Shown one piece after another: positions 20,314 through 29,031 of a stretch of 64,000 bases of DNA (position 1 is its first letter; each line of letters opens with the position of its first letter). The notes beneath the pieces were generated by a model, which saw nothing but the letters and a program-made list of their open reading frames with translations, was not told where the DNA came from and ran no database searches. A program made the position numbers and the translations under genes. This DNA comes from JBNKVT01 sp050299335 (GTDB lineage: Bacteria > Pseudomonadota > Alphaproteobacteria > Rhodobacterales > Rhodobacteraceae), in contig JBNKVT010000006.1 of NCBI GenBank assembly GCA_050299335.1, forward strand, positions 12,302 through 76,301. Direction: 5' to 3'.

Positions 20314-21036
20314 TCACGACTTCAGCAGCTTGACGCCCGCAGCGAGATCGATCTTGCCGTCATAAAGCGCCCGGCCCGAAATGGCGCCATTTAGCGGCGC
20401 GCCGCAGGATTTCAGCGCTTCGAGATCGGCCATCGACGACACACCGCCCGAGGCGATGACCGGGATCGAGACGGCGTTGGCCAGGGCGGCCGTCTCGGCG
20501 ATGTTCGGACCCTGCATGGCCCCGTCGCGGTTGATGTCGGTATAGATGATCGCGGCAACCCCGGCATCCTCGAACCGGCGGGCGAGATCGAGGGCGGAGG
20601 TGTCGGAGGTCTCGGCCCAGCCCTCGATCGCGACCATGCCGGCCCGCGCGTCGATGCCGACGGCGACTTGTCCGGGGAACCGGACGGCGGCGGTCTTGAC
20701 CAGATCGGGATCGCGCAGCGCCACCGTGCCGAGGATGACCCGGGCGAGGCCGCGCGCCAGCCACGCCTCGATGGTGGTGAGGTCCCGGATCCCGCCGCCG
20801 AGCTGTGCCGGGATGGCGGTGGCCGCTAGGATGGCCTCGACGGCGGGGGCGTTGACGGGTTCCCCGGCGAAGGCCCCGTTGAGATCGACCAGATGCAGCC
20901 ACTCCGCCCCGGCGGCGGCGAACCGCGCCGCCTGGTCGGCCGGATCGGTGTTGAAGACCGTCGCCCGGTCCATCTCGCCCTTGTAGAGCCGCACGCAAGC
21001 GCCGTCCTTGAGGTCGATGGCGGGGTAGAGGATCAT
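20314..21036 (-). CDS. hisA: Phosphoribosylformimino-5-aminoimidazole carboxamide ribotide isomerase
   Basis: Amadori rearrangement of ProFAR to PRFAR in histidine synthesis. It is a 240-aa TIM barrel starting at MILYPAIDLKDG, with catalytic Asp8, the second catalytic Asp in YTDINRDG and two phosphate loops (LGGGIRD, ASGGVSS). The frame stays open 65 codons upstream, but that part has no similarity and overlaps the divergent DUF2147 gene. In relatives hisA is next to hisF and hisH; here it is alone. Confidence 0.96.
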   Translation of the reverse strand: MILYPAIDLKDGACVRLYKGEMDRATVFNTDPADQAARFAAAGAEWLHLVDLNGAFAGEPVNAPAVEAILAATAIPAQLGGGIRDLTTIEAWLARGLARVILGTVALRDPDLVKTAAVRFPGQVAVGIDARAGMVAIEGWAETSDTSALDLARRFEDAGVAAIIYTDINRDGAMQGPNIAETAALANAVSIPVIASGGVSSMADLEALKSCGAPLNGAISGRALYDGKIDLAAGVKLLKS

Positions 21037-21187
21037 CGGAAAGGCTCCGGAGTTGGCGGGTTGCAGAGGATTGAGCGGGCTATAGCGCAGCGGGCCGGGA
21101 TGTAAAGGGCGGGGGACCGGACCTGACGTCATCATTGACGGATACCGGCGGGCAGGCGCAGAATTGGCCAAAACGCGGAGGAAGAAC

Positions 21188-21568
21188 ATGAAAGCGGCTC
21201 TTATCGCGATGGTTGTGCTGGCGGCGGGCACCGTCCAGGCCCAGGACGTGGACGGAACCTGGCAGACCGAAACCTCGGAAGAGGGGGCCTATCTGCATGT
21301 GCGGATCGGCGATTGCGCCTCATCCTCGAGCGAGAAATGCGGCGTGATCACCGGGGTGTTCAATTCGGACAATCAGGATATCAAGGGCAAGCCGATCATC
21401 TGGGCGATGCAGCCCGATGGGGCGAATGCCTGGAGCGGCGGGCGCATCTGGGCACCGGATGACGACAAGACCTACCGTTCCAAGATGAGCCTCAGAGGCA
21501 ATACTCTGAGCGTCGAGGGCTGTGTGGCGATCTTCTGCCGGGGTCAGGACTGGATCCGCATTCAATAG
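21188..21568 (+). CDS. DUF2147 exported protein
   Basis: A 126-aa secreted protein. A signal peptide (MKAALIAMVVLAAGTVQAQ) is followed by a compact DUF2147 beta-barrel: DVDGTWQTE, CGVITGV, KPIIWAM, a WSGGRIWAPDDDKTYRSKM strand pair and C-terminal VEGCVAIFCRGQDWIR. Two Cys pairs could form disulphides in the periplasm. The family has no known function; members are often found in envelope-stress or iron contexts, which is not evident here. GAGGAAG before the ATG sets the start. Confidence 0.83.
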   Translation: MKAALIAMVVLAAGTVQAQDVDGTWQTETSEEGAYLHVRIGDCASSSSEKCGVITGVFNSDNQDIKGKPIIWAMQPDGANAWSGGRIWAPDDDKTYRSKMSLRGNTLSVEGCVAIFCRGQDWIRIQ

Positions 21569-21580
21569 TCGAACCAATCT

Positions 21581-21608
21581 GCGGTCTGGCCGTGTGGCCT
21601 CAGACCGC
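21581..21608. terminator. Hairpin between convergent DUF2147 and hemN
   Basis: GCGGTCTG (21581-21588) pairs with CAGACCGC (21601-21608) around an inner GGCC/GGCC stem. It covers the hemN stop codon and is the only structure between the two convergent genes, so it may work for both. No T-run is present. Confidence 0.5.
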
Positions 21609-22991
21609 GTTGGAATGGCCGGAGCCGGACACGAAGTAACTGTCCAGGCGGCTGGCGATCACCCGTGTCAGACAGCGCCCCTCGGGGGCGATCTCCAGCC
21701 TTGTCCCGTCCCAGGAAACGATGGCGGCAAACTCGCGCGCCAAGGGTGCAATCCGGCTGCGGATCATCTCCACGGACTCGCCGAATTCGGGGGTCATCGC
21801 GTCCAGATCGAGCGAAAAGCCGCACATCAGCGCCTCGATGGCACGTGCCGTCACCCGGTCGGCGCGGCTCAACGCATGGCCGCGCCCGGTGGCAAGACCG
21901 CCCGCCTCGATGGCCTTGGAATAGGTCAGGGTGGCGGCGCGGTTCTGCACATATCCCTGGGGCAGCTGCGAGATCGCCGAGGCGCCGAGACCGATCAGCG
22001 TCGCGCAGGGATCGTCGGTATAGCCCTGGAAATTGCGCCGCAGCCTGCCGGTATCCGCCGCCCGTGCCATCGTATCGGTGGGCAGCACGAAATGGTCGAT
22101 CCCGATCTGCCGGTACCCGGCCCCGATCAGCGTCTCCGCCGCCAGCGAGAACAGCGCCAGCCGGGCGGGCGGGTCCGGCAGGTCGCCTTCGGAGATCATC
22201 TTCTGGCGCACCGCCATCCACGGCACATGGGCGTAGCCATAAAGCGCGATCCGGTCGGGGCGCAGGTCCAATACCTTGTCGAGCGTCCGGGCGATTCGGG
22301 CCTGGGTCTGATGCGGAAGCCCGTAGACGAGATCGAAATTGATCGAAGCAACGCCCAGGTTCCGCAGGCCGTCGACGCAATCGCGTGTCACCGCGAACCC
22401 TTGTGACCGTCCGATCGCCCGCTGCACAACCGGATCGAAATCCTGCACCCCGATGCTGGCGCGCGACATGCCCCCTCGGGCGAGGGCGTCCATCCGCGGC
22501 GCATCGATCGCGGTTGGGTCGATCTCGACCGAAAAGCCGAAAGCCTCGGCGCGGGAAAAGCGCGCGGACAGGGTTTCGGACAGCCGGTCGATCATCTCCG
22601 GAGAGAGAATGGTCGGCGAGCCGCCGCCCCAATGCAGGTTTCGCGCCGCGATGCCGGGGGGCAGGGCCTCGGACACCCGGGCGATCTCCTGTTCGAGGAT
22701 ATCGAGATACGCGGTCACCGGGCGCGGGTTGTTCACACCCTGGGTCCGGCAGGCGCAATACCAGCAAAGCCGCTCGCAGAACGGGATATGGACATAGAGC
22801 GAGATCTCGTCATTGGGCTCCTGCGCGCCCAGCCAGCGGGCATGGTCCTTGGGACCGATGGATTCGGTAAAATGATTCGCCGTCGGATAGCTCGTATATC
22901 GCGGCGCGTTGGTTCCGATCATGCCTGAAAGGCTCCCGGAAGCCTTACCAGGGTTGCGGCCGGACATTGCAAGTACGTTCTGTTGCGTCAT
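21600..22991 (-). CDS. hemN: Oxygen-independent coproporphyrinogen III oxidase
   Basis: Radical-SAM enzyme decarboxylating coproporphyrinogen III without oxygen, for haem or bacteriochlorophyll under low oxygen. About 463 aa: PRYTSYPTANHF near the N terminus, the cluster motif CERLCWYCACRT (C-x3-C-x2-C plus the fourth family Cys), GGGSPT, and the C-terminal family domain. The start is uncertain: ATGs at 22991, 22967 and 22922 all precede the conserved region, and the frame opens further upstream into the FNR box, which argues against the longest form. Divergent from fnrL with a shared FNR box. Confidence 0.95.
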   Translation of the reverse strand: MTQQNVLAMSGRNPGKASGSLSGMIGTNAPRYTSYPTANHFTESIGPKDHARWLGAQEPNDEISLYVHIPFCERLCWYCACRTQGVNNPRPVTAYLDILEQEIARVSEALPPGIAARNLHWGGGSPTILSPEMIDRLSETLSARFSRAEAFGFSVEIDPTAIDAPRMDALARGGMSRASIGVQDFDPVVQRAIGRSQGFAVTRDCVDGLRNLGVASINFDLVYGLPHQTQARIARTLDKVLDLRPDRIALYGYAHVPWMAVRQKMISEGDLPDPPARLALFSLAAETLIGAGYRQIGIDHFVLPTDTMARAADTGRLRRNFQGYTDDPCATLIGLGASAISQLPQGYVQNRAATLTYSKAIEAGGLATGRGHALSRADRVTARAIEALMCGFSLDLDAMTPEFGESVEMIRSRIAPLAREFAAIVSWDGTRLEIAPEGRCLTRVIASRLDSYFVSGSGHSNAV

Positions 22992-23027
22992 ATTGTGAAT
23001 CAAAAGCGCAGCCCGAAGGGGCGTTCC

Positions 23028-23041
23028 TTGATCAGGATCAA
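23028..23041. promoter_or_regulatory. FNR box between hemN and fnrL
   Basis: TTGATCAGGATCAA is a perfect TTGAT-N4-ATCAA FNR site. It lies 36 bases from the likely hemN start and 20 bases from the fnrL start, placed to regulate either gene, probably activating hemN and autoregulating fnrL. Confidence 0.85.
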
Positions 23042-23061
23042 ACATTCGGAAAGAACGGGCC

Positions 23062-23820
23062 TTGGATCTGAACCTGAAATTCAAAACCGGCACGCATACC
23101 CATATCCGCTGTTCCGAATGCCCGATCCGGCACCGCGCCGTCTGTTCGGATTGCGCACCGGACGAGCTTGAACTCCTCGACCAGATTAAGTCCTACCGCA
23201 GCTATGCGCCGGGCGAGACCATCATCTGGGCCGGTGAGGAGATGGATTTCATCGGCTCCATCGTTTCCGGCGTGGCCATGTTGCAAAGAAACCTTCCAGA
23301 TGGACGGCGCCAGATGGTCGGGCTGCTTCTGCCCTCGGATTATGTCGGCAGGCCGGGACGGCAGAAGGCGTCCTATGACGTGGTCGCGGCCTCCGAGGTG
23401 ACGCTCTGCCGCTTTCGCCGCAGGCAGTTCGAGGAGCTTACCCGCGACATCCCTTCCCTCGAACGCCGTCTGCTGCAGATGACCCTCGACGAGCTGGACG
23501 CCGCCCGTGAGTGGATGCTGCTTCTGGGCCGGAAATCGGCCCGGGAAAAGATCGCTTCCTTCCTGGTCATTCTCGCCCGGCGCAACACCGCGCTGAATGG
23601 CGGTCGCGAGACCGGGGCGATCACCTTCGACCTGCCGTTGACCCGCGAGGCCATGTCCGACTACCTGGGCCTGACCATCGAGACCGTCAGCCGCCAGATG
23701 ACGGCGCTGCGCAAGGACGGGCTGATCGCGCTGAAGGGCACGCGCCACGTCACCATTCCCGATCTCGCCGACCTGCTGATGGAGGCCGGAGACGATTCCG
23801 ACGGGTCGGTGATGATCTGA
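23062..23820 (+). CDS. fnrL: Oxygen-responsive Crp/Fnr regulator
   Basis: Global anaerobic/microaerobic regulator that binds FNR boxes when its [4Fe-4S] cluster is intact. The 252-aa protein has N-terminal Cys17, Cys20, Cys28 and Cys31 and an internal Cys116, enough for the four-Cys cluster; a cyclic-nucleotide-binding-like barrel; a dimer helix; and a C-terminal helix-turn-helix, LTREAMSDYLGLTIETVSRQMTAL, with E-x2-S-R of FNR specificity. The start is TTG at 23062; no ATG fits ahead of the Cys cluster. It sits between hemN and ccoN as in Rhodobacter-type genomes. Confidence 0.95.
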   Translation: MDLNLKFKTGTHTHIRCSECPIRHRAVCSDCAPDELELLDQIKSYRSYAPGETIIWAGEEMDFIGSIVSGVAMLQRNLPDGRRQMVGLLLPSDYVGRPGRQKASYDVVAASEVTLCRFRRRQFEELTRDIPSLERRLLQMTLDELDAAREWMLLLGRKSAREKIASFLVILARRNTALNGGRETGAITFDLPLTREAMSDYLGLTIETVSRQMTALRKDGLIALKGTRHVTIPDLADLLMEAGDDSDGSVMI

Positions 23821-23913
23821 TTTCAGAGTTTGTTAACCATTGCCAATGAGTTTGACGGACAGATGCGGCACAGCCCGGTCGACGGGCGTCAGGCGCGGAA
23901 GGACCGGGCAAGA

Positions 23914-23927
23914 TTGATCCAGATCAA
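23914..23927 (+). promoter_or_regulatory. FNR box of the ccoNOQP promoter
   Basis: TTGATCCAGATCAA is a second perfect FNR site, centred about 95 bases upstream of the ccoN start. The position suits class II activation of a promoter starting near 23960. Confidence 0.87.
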
Positions 23928-24015
23928 GGCTCGACCCGGCGTTTGAGGCCATTCCCGACCCCGGTGCGCCCGCGTGCAGGATTGCCCGCGTTGCAGAGTG
24001 GAAGAAGGATAGGAT

Positions 24016-25608
24016 ATGGCCAACGCCCTCAAGCTGATCGCCCTCGCCATCTTGGTGATACTCGCCGCCGTCGCAGCCAGTAACGGGCGCGACATCGCCT
24101 ATCAGGTCCATATGCTGATCTTCATGGCCGTCGCGGCCTGGATGTTCGTGGTCGTCCTGCAACGCACCGGCGAGCCGGTCCGCCGCACCCCCGATCCAAC
24201 CGGTTACATGGATGAGGTGATCCGCTACGGCGTGATCGCCATCGTCTTCTGGGGGGTCGTGGGGTTCCTTGTCGGGGTGGTGATCGCCGCGCAACTGACC
24301 TTCGACGAGCTCAATCTCGGCTTCAGTTTCACCCACTTCGGACGTCTGCGGCCCTTGCACACCTCGGCCGTTATCTTCGCCTTCGGCGGCAACGCCCTGA
24401 TCGCCTCGTCCTTCTATATCGTCCAGCGGACATCGGCGGCCCGGCTCTGGGGCGGCAATCTGGCCTGGTTCGTGTTCTGGGGCTATCAGCTGTTCATCGT
24501 CCTGGCCGCTACCGGATACCTGCTTGGTGGCTCCCAATCCAAGGAATACGCCGAGCCGGAATGGTATATCGACCTCTGGCTGACAATCGTCTGGGTCGCC
24601 TATCTCGCGGTCTTCCTCGGCACCATCATCAAGCGCAAGGAGCCGCATATCTACGTCGCCAACTGGTTCTTCCTCAGCTTCATCGTCACCGTGGCGATGC
24701 TGCATGTGGTCAACAACCTCGCCGTTCCGGTCTCGATCTTCGGCTCGCTGTCGGTGCCGGTCTTCTCGGGTGTGCAAGGCGCGCTGACGCAATGGTGGTA
24801 CGGCCATAACGCGGTCGGTTTCTTCCTGACGGCAGGTTTCCTTGGCATGATGTACTACTTCGTGCCCAAACAGGCCGAGCGCCCGGTCTATTCCTACAAG
24901 CTGTCGATCATCCACTTCTGGGCGATCATCTTCCTCTATATCTGGGCCGGCCCGCACCACCTGCACTATACCGCCTTGCCCGACTGGGCGCAGACCCTCG
25001 GCATGGTGTTCTCGGTAATGCTGTGGATGCCGTCCTGGGGCGGCATGATCAACGGGTTGATGACCCTGCAGGGGGCCTGGGACAAGCTCCGTACCGACCC
25101 GATCCTGAAGATGCTGGCGGTCTCGGTCGGCTTCTACGGCATGGCGACCTTCGAAGGCCCGATGATGTCGATCAAGGCGGTGAACGGGCTCAGCCACTAC
25201 ACCGACTGGACCATCGGCCACGTGCATTCGGGAGCGCTCGGCTGGAACGGCATGATTTCCTTCGCCGCCGTCTACTTCCTCGTCCCGCGCCTGTGGAACC
25301 GCGCTCGGCTCTACTCGCTCGACCTCGTCAACCTCCACTTCTGGCTCGCCACCATCGGCATCGTTCTCTACGCCGCCTCGATGTGGGTCACCGGGATCAT
25401 GGAAGGCCTGATGTGGCGCGAGGTCGATGCACAGGGCTTCCTGGTCAACGCCTTCGCCGACACCATCTCGGCCAAGTTCTGGATGTATCTGGTCCGGGTG
25501 CTGGGCGGCGTGCTCTACCTCAGCGGCGCGCTGGTCATGGTCTACAACGTCTATCGCACCATCACCGGAGCGCCCGAGCGCGCCCCGGCTGTGGTCCCGG
25601 CAGAGTGA
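24016..25608 (+). CDS. ccoN: cbb3-type cytochrome c oxidase subunit I
   Basis: Catalytic subunit of the high-affinity cbb3 terminal oxidase, with haem b, haem b3 and CuB in the inner membrane. The 530-aa protein has about 12 or more membrane spans and the His ligands expected of the family (RPLHTSAVIFAFGGN, WWYGHNAVGFFLT, WAGPHHLHYTALPDW, GHVHSGALGWN). An AGGAT precedes the ATG. It begins the ccoNOQP operon, ten bases before ccoO, under a perfect FNR box. Confidence 0.98.
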   Translation: MANALKLIALAILVILAAVAASNGRDIAYQVHMLIFMAVAAWMFVVVLQRTGEPVRRTPDPTGYMDEVIRYGVIAIVFWGVVGFLVGVVIAAQLTFDELNLGFSFTHFGRLRPLHTSAVIFAFGGNALIASSFYIVQRTSAARLWGGNLAWFVFWGYQLFIVLAATGYLLGGSQSKEYAEPEWYIDLWLTIVWVAYLAVFLGTIIKRKEPHIYVANWFFLSFIVTVAMLHVVNNLAVPVSIFGSLSVPVFSGVQGALTQWWYGHNAVGFFLTAGFLGMMYYFVPKQAERPVYSYKLSIIHFWAIIFLYIWAGPHHLHYTALPDWAQTLGMVFSVMLWMPSWGGMINGLMTLQGAWDKLRTDPILKMLAVSVGFYGMATFEGPMMSIKAVNGLSHYTDWTIGHVHSGALGWNGMISFAAVYFLVPRLWNRARLYSLDLVNLHFWLATIGIVLYAASMWVTGIMEGLMWREVDAQGFLVNAFADTISAKFWMYLVRVLGGVLYLSGALVMVYNVYRTITGAPERAPAVVPAE

Positions 25609-25618
25609 GGAGCGCGTC

Positions 25619-26347
25619 ATGAGCATTCTGAGCAAACACAAGATCATCGAAAAGAACGCGATCCTGCTGCTGATCCTCAGCTTCGTCGTCGTCACCATCG
25701 GCGGGCTGGTGCAGATCGTGCCGCTCTTCTACCTCGAGAACACCATCGAGAAGGTCGAGGGGATGCGGCCCTATTCACCGCTGGAGCTGAAGGGTCGCGA
25801 GATCTATGTCCGCGAGGGCTGCTATGTCTGCCATTCCCAGATGATCCGGCCGATGCGCGACGAGGTGGAGCGCTACGGGCATTACTCGCTGGCGGCCGAA
25901 TCGATGTATGACCGGCCGTTCCAGTGGGGCTCGAAACGGACCGGGCCCGATCTCGCCCGGGTCGGCGGGCGTTATTCGGACGAGTGGCATGTCGACCATT
26001 TCCGCCGTCCCCAGGACCTCGTCCCGGAATCGATCATGCCGCCCTATCCGTGGCTCGCCAGGACCCGGATCAGCCCGGTCCATATCGAGGACCACCTCGC
26101 CACCCACCGGCTGGTCGGCACGCCCTATACCGACGAGATGATCGAGATGGCCCGCGCCGATTTCGCAGCACAGGCCAATCCCGACGCCGACGGCATCGAC
26201 GAGTTCCTCGCCCGCTATCCCAAGGCGCAGGTGCGCAATTTCGACGGCCAGCCGGAACTGACCGAACTCGACGCGCTCATCGCCTATCTGCAGATGCTGG
26301 GCACGCTGGTGGATTTCTCCACCTTCGAACCCGAAGCCAACCGCTAG
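25619..26347 (+). CDS. ccoO: cbb3-type cytochrome c oxidase subunit II (mono-haem)
   Basis: Membrane-anchored monohaem cytochrome c that passes electrons to CcoN. 242 aa: one N-terminal membrane span (AILLLILSFVVVTIGGLVQIVPLF) and a periplasmic domain with the haem motif CYVCH and a later Met ligand (ESIMPPYPWL). The ATG at 25619 follows GAGGAG; the frame is open earlier, inside ccoN. ccoQ follows after ten bases. Confidence 0.97.
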   Translation: MSILSKHKIIEKNAILLLILSFVVVTIGGLVQIVPLFYLENTIEKVEGMRPYSPLELKGREIYVREGCYVCHSQMIRPMRDEVERYGHYSLAAESMYDRPFQWGSKRTGPDLARVGGRYSDEWHVDHFRRPQDLVPESIMPPYPWLARTRISPVHIEDHLATHRLVGTPYTDEMIEMARADFAAQANPDADGIDEFLARYPKAQVRNFDGQPELTELDALIAYLQMLGTLVDFSTFEPEANR

Positions 26348-26357
26348 GGAGGGGCCG

Positions 26358-26522
26358 ATGGAACTCTACTCGCTTCTCAGAGCCTTCGCCGACAGTTGGG
26401 CGCTTCTGGCCCTGTTCCTTTTCTTCGCCGGGATGATCGTCTGGCTGTTCCGTCCGGGCGCGAAGGATCTTCACGAGGATGCGGCGAATATCCCGCTGCG
26501 CAATGACAGGATCGAGGACTGA
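26358..26522 (+). CDS. ccoQ: cbb3-type oxidase subunit CcoQ
   Basis: A 54-aa one-span membrane protein, MELYSLLRAFADSWALLALF at its start, with a hydrophobic helix over about residues 14-31 and a charged tail ending LRNDRIED. CcoQ stabilises the oxidase and in some species protects it from oxygen. The ATG follows GGGAGGGG, and the stop is one base before the ccoP start. Size, membrane span, WLFRPGAK motif and position leave little doubt. Confidence 0.93.
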   Translation: MELYSLLRAFADSWALLALFLFFAGMIVWLFRPGAKDLHEDAANIPLRNDRIED

Positions 26523-26523
26523 C

Positions 26524-27390
26524 ATGGCCGAGAAAGACCCTGAAACCGGCACCGAGACCACCGGTCACGACTGGAACGGCATCACCGAGCTCGACACGCC
26601 GATGCCGCGCTGGTGGCTGCTGACCTTCTACGCCACCGTGATCTGGGGCATCGGCTATACCATCGCCTATCCGGCCTGGCCGCTGATCGAGCGGGCGACG
26701 CCGGGGCTTCTGGGCTATTCGTCGCGCCTGGAGGTGGCCGAGGATATCGCGCGCTATAATGAAGCCAATGCCGGGCTCGACGCCCGCATGGTCGAGACCG
26801 ATCTCGCCGCCATCATCGAGGACCAGGAATTGCTGGATTATTCCAACGCCGGCGGCGCGGCGATCTTCCGCACCTATTGCGCCCAGTGCCATGGGGCAGG
26901 GGCGGCGGGTGTGCAGGCGGCGGGCTATCCGAATCTTCTGGACGATGACTGGCTCTGGGGCGGGACGCCCGAAGACATCTATCTCACCATCTCCCATGGC
27001 ATCCGCTGGGAGGCGGATGACGACACCCGCTATTCGGAAATGCCCGCCTTCGGCGACGATTACCTATCGGACGATGAAATCCTCCAGGCGGCGTCCTTTG
27101 TCCGCTCGCTCTCGGGGCTTGAGGCCGATGCCGCGCTGGTCGAAGCGGGAGCGGTGATCTTCGAGGAAAACTGTGCCGCCTGCCATGGCGCGGATGGTAC
27201 CGGTGATCGCAGCCAGGGTGCGCCGAACCTCACCGATGCGGTCTGGCTCTATGGCTCGTCCGAGGAGCGCGTCGTCGAGACCATCGCCAACAGCCGCTTC
27301 GGCATGATGCCCGCCTGGACCGGGCGGCTGAGCCCGTCGGACCTGCGCAAGGTGGCCATCTATATCCACCAGCGCGGCGGCGGCGAATAG
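26524..27390 (+). CDS. ccoP: cbb3-type cytochrome c oxidase subunit III (di-haem)
   Basis: Dihaem cytochrome c subunit that receives electrons from soluble or membrane cytochromes. 288 aa: a cytoplasmic N terminus, one span (WWLLTFYATVIWGIGYTIAY), then two haem domains with CAQCH and CAACH. Met ligands are seen in EMPAFGDD and GMMPAW. The ATG at 26524 directly follows the ccoQ stop; the frame is open earlier, within ccoQ. Confidence 0.97.
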   Translation: MAEKDPETGTETTGHDWNGITELDTPMPRWWLLTFYATVIWGIGYTIAYPAWPLIERATPGLLGYSSRLEVAEDIARYNEANAGLDARMVETDLAAIIEDQELLDYSNAGGAAIFRTYCAQCHGAGAAGVQAAGYPNLLDDDWLWGGTPEDIYLTISHGIRWEADDDTRYSEMPAFGDDYLSDDEILQAASFVRSLSGLEADAALVEAGAVIFEENCAACHGADGTGDRSQGAPNLTDAVWLYGSSEERVVETIANSRFGMMPAWTGRLSPSDLRKVAIYIHQRGGGE

Positions 27391-27398
27391 CGCCGCGG

Positions 27399-27452
27399 GG
27401 CGGGGAGACCCCCGCCCGATGAGCGAAACCGGTAGGGCGGGGTCTCCCCGCC
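27399..27452. repeat. Long GC-rich hairpin between ccoP and ccoG
   Basis: The 19 bases at 27399-27417 pair with 27435-27452, with one bulged C and a 17-nt loop, filling most of the 81-base gap between ccoP and ccoG. There is no T-run. It could reduce read-through or protect the ccoNOQP message from 3' decay so that structural genes exceed the assembly genes. Confidence 0.75.
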
Positions 27453-27471
27453 GCCCTCGACAGGACCCGAT

Positions 27472-29031
27472 GTGACCCGCACCGACACCGAACCGCCACA
27501 ACTCTATGCCGCCCGAGAGCCGATCTTCCCGCGCCGCGTCACCGGCTGGTTCCGGCGGCTCAAGTGGTGGATCATGGCGGTGACGCTGGGCATCTACTAC
27601 CTCACCCCCTGGATCCGCTGGGACCGCGGCCCGAACCTGCCCGATCAGGCGGTCCTCGTCGATCTCGCCGGGCGGCGCTTCTACTTTCTCTGGATCGAGA
27701 TCTGGCCCCACGAATTCTACTTTGTCGCCGGGCTGCTGATCATGGCCGGCATCGGCCTCTTCCTCTTCACCGCCATCCTCGGCCGCGTCTGGTGCGGCTA
27801 TACCTGTCCGCAGACCGTCTGGACCGATCTGTTCCTGCTCGTCGAGCGCTGGATCGAGGGCGACCGCAACGCCCGCCTCCGCCTCTGGAAGGCCCCCTGG
27901 GACTTCCACAAATGGCGGCTCCGCGTGACCAAATGGGCGATCTGGGTGCTGATCGGGCTCGCGACCGGCGGCGCCTGGGTGTTCTATTTCGCCGATGCGC
28001 CGACGCTTCTGCGCAGCCTCGTCACCTTCCAGGCGCCCGCCATCGCCTATTTTTCCATCGCCATCCTGACCCTGACCACCGTCACCTTCGGCGGCTTCAT
28101 GCGCGAGCAGGTCTGCATCTACATGTGCCCCTGGCCACGCATCCAGGCGGCGATGATGGATCGCGACACCCTGACCGTGGCGTACCGCGAATGGCGCGGC
28201 GAGCCGCGGGGCAAGGGCAAGCGCCGCCGCGCGCAGGCAGAAGAGGCCCACAGCGACGAGACCATCGAAGGCACTCAGGCCGCCGGTCCGCAGATCGGCG
28301 GGCGCTCGCCCAATGTCCCGATGCCCGGCCTGCCCACCGGCATCGGTGGCCCGATCCCGGCCAAAGAGGGTCTCGGCGACTGCATCGACTGCAACGCCTG
28401 CGTCAATGTCTGCCCGATGGGCATCGATATCCGCGACGGCCAGCAACTGGCCTGCATCACCTGCGCGCTCTGCATCGATGCCTGCGATGACGTCATGGAG
28501 AAAATCGGCAAGCCACGCGGCCTGATCGATTATCTGACCCTGAAGGACGAGGTGCGCGAACGCGCCGGCGAACCGCCGATCCCGCCGATGAAACATGTGC
28601 TGCGCCCGCGCACCTTCGTCTATGCCGGTCTCTGGTCGGGCATCGGCCTGGCGCTTGTGGCGGGGCTCTTCATGCGCTCCGACATCGACGTGAATCTCAC
28701 ACCGATCCGCAACCCGCAATTCGTGGTATTGTCCGACGGCACCATCCGCAACGATTACGACATCCGTATCCGCAACAAGCTCGGCGAGGACCGCGACATC
28801 GAACTCAGCACCATCGCCGGCCACCTGCTCGGCTTCGAGGTCCAGGGCCAGGAGGGCCTGGTCGTCGCTGTCCCCGCCAATGAGACAGTCACCCGACGCA
28901 TCCACCTCCTTGCAGGCCCGCAGAACGACGCCGCCCACGAGGACCGGACCGAGGTGCGCATCTGGCTGAACGACACCGGAAGCGACAGCCGCGCCCATGT
29001 CGACACCATCTTCAACGGGAGGGAAGAATGA
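27472..29031 (+). CDS. ccoG: cbb3 oxidase assembly ferredoxin-like protein CcoG (RdxA/FixG)
   Basis: Membrane-bound ferredoxin needed for copper handling in cbb3 oxidase biogenesis; known members have cupric reductase activity. 519 aa: N-terminal spans, the GYTCPQTVW motif, then two 4Fe-4S motifs CIDCNACVNVCPMG and CITCALCIDACD, one more span, and a periplasmic Ig-like C-terminal domain (FixG_C). The start is GTG at 27472. The stop overlaps the ccoH start by four bases. Confidence 0.96.
   Translation: MTRTDTEPPQLYAAREPIFPRRVTGWFRRLKWWIMAVTLGIYYLTPWIRWDRGPNLPDQAVLVDLAGRRFYFLWIEIWPHEFYFVAGLLIMAGIGLFLFTAILGRVWCGYTCPQTVWTDLFLLVERWIEGDRNARLRLWKAPWDFHKWRLRVTKWAIWVLIGLATGGAWVFYFADAPTLLRSLVTFQAPAIAYFSIAILTLTTVTFGGFMREQVCIYMCPWPRIQAAMMDRDTLTVAYREWRGEPRGKGKRRRAQAEEAHSDETIEGTQAAGPQIGGRSPNVPMPGLPTGIGGPIPAKEGLGDCIDCNACVNVCPMGIDIRDGQQLACITCALCIDACDDVMEKIGKPRGLIDYLTLKDEVRERAGEPPIPPMKHVLRPRTFVYAGLWSGIGLALVAGLFMRSDIDVNLTPIRNPQFVVLSDGTIRNDYDIRIRNKLGEDRDIELSTIAGHLLGFEVQGQEGLVVAVPANETVTRRIHLLAGPQNDAAHEDRTEVRIWLNDTGSDSRAHVDTIFNGREE

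Noticed and set aside
23833..25698. A 621-codon minus-strand frame opposite ccoN
   Set aside because: Composition is dominated by Asp, Gln, His and Gly as in GC-rich shadows, and ccoN is certain.
27064..28998. A 644-codon minus-strand frame opposite ccoP and ccoG
   Set aside because: Mirror of strongly conserved genes on the plus strand; no motif of its own.
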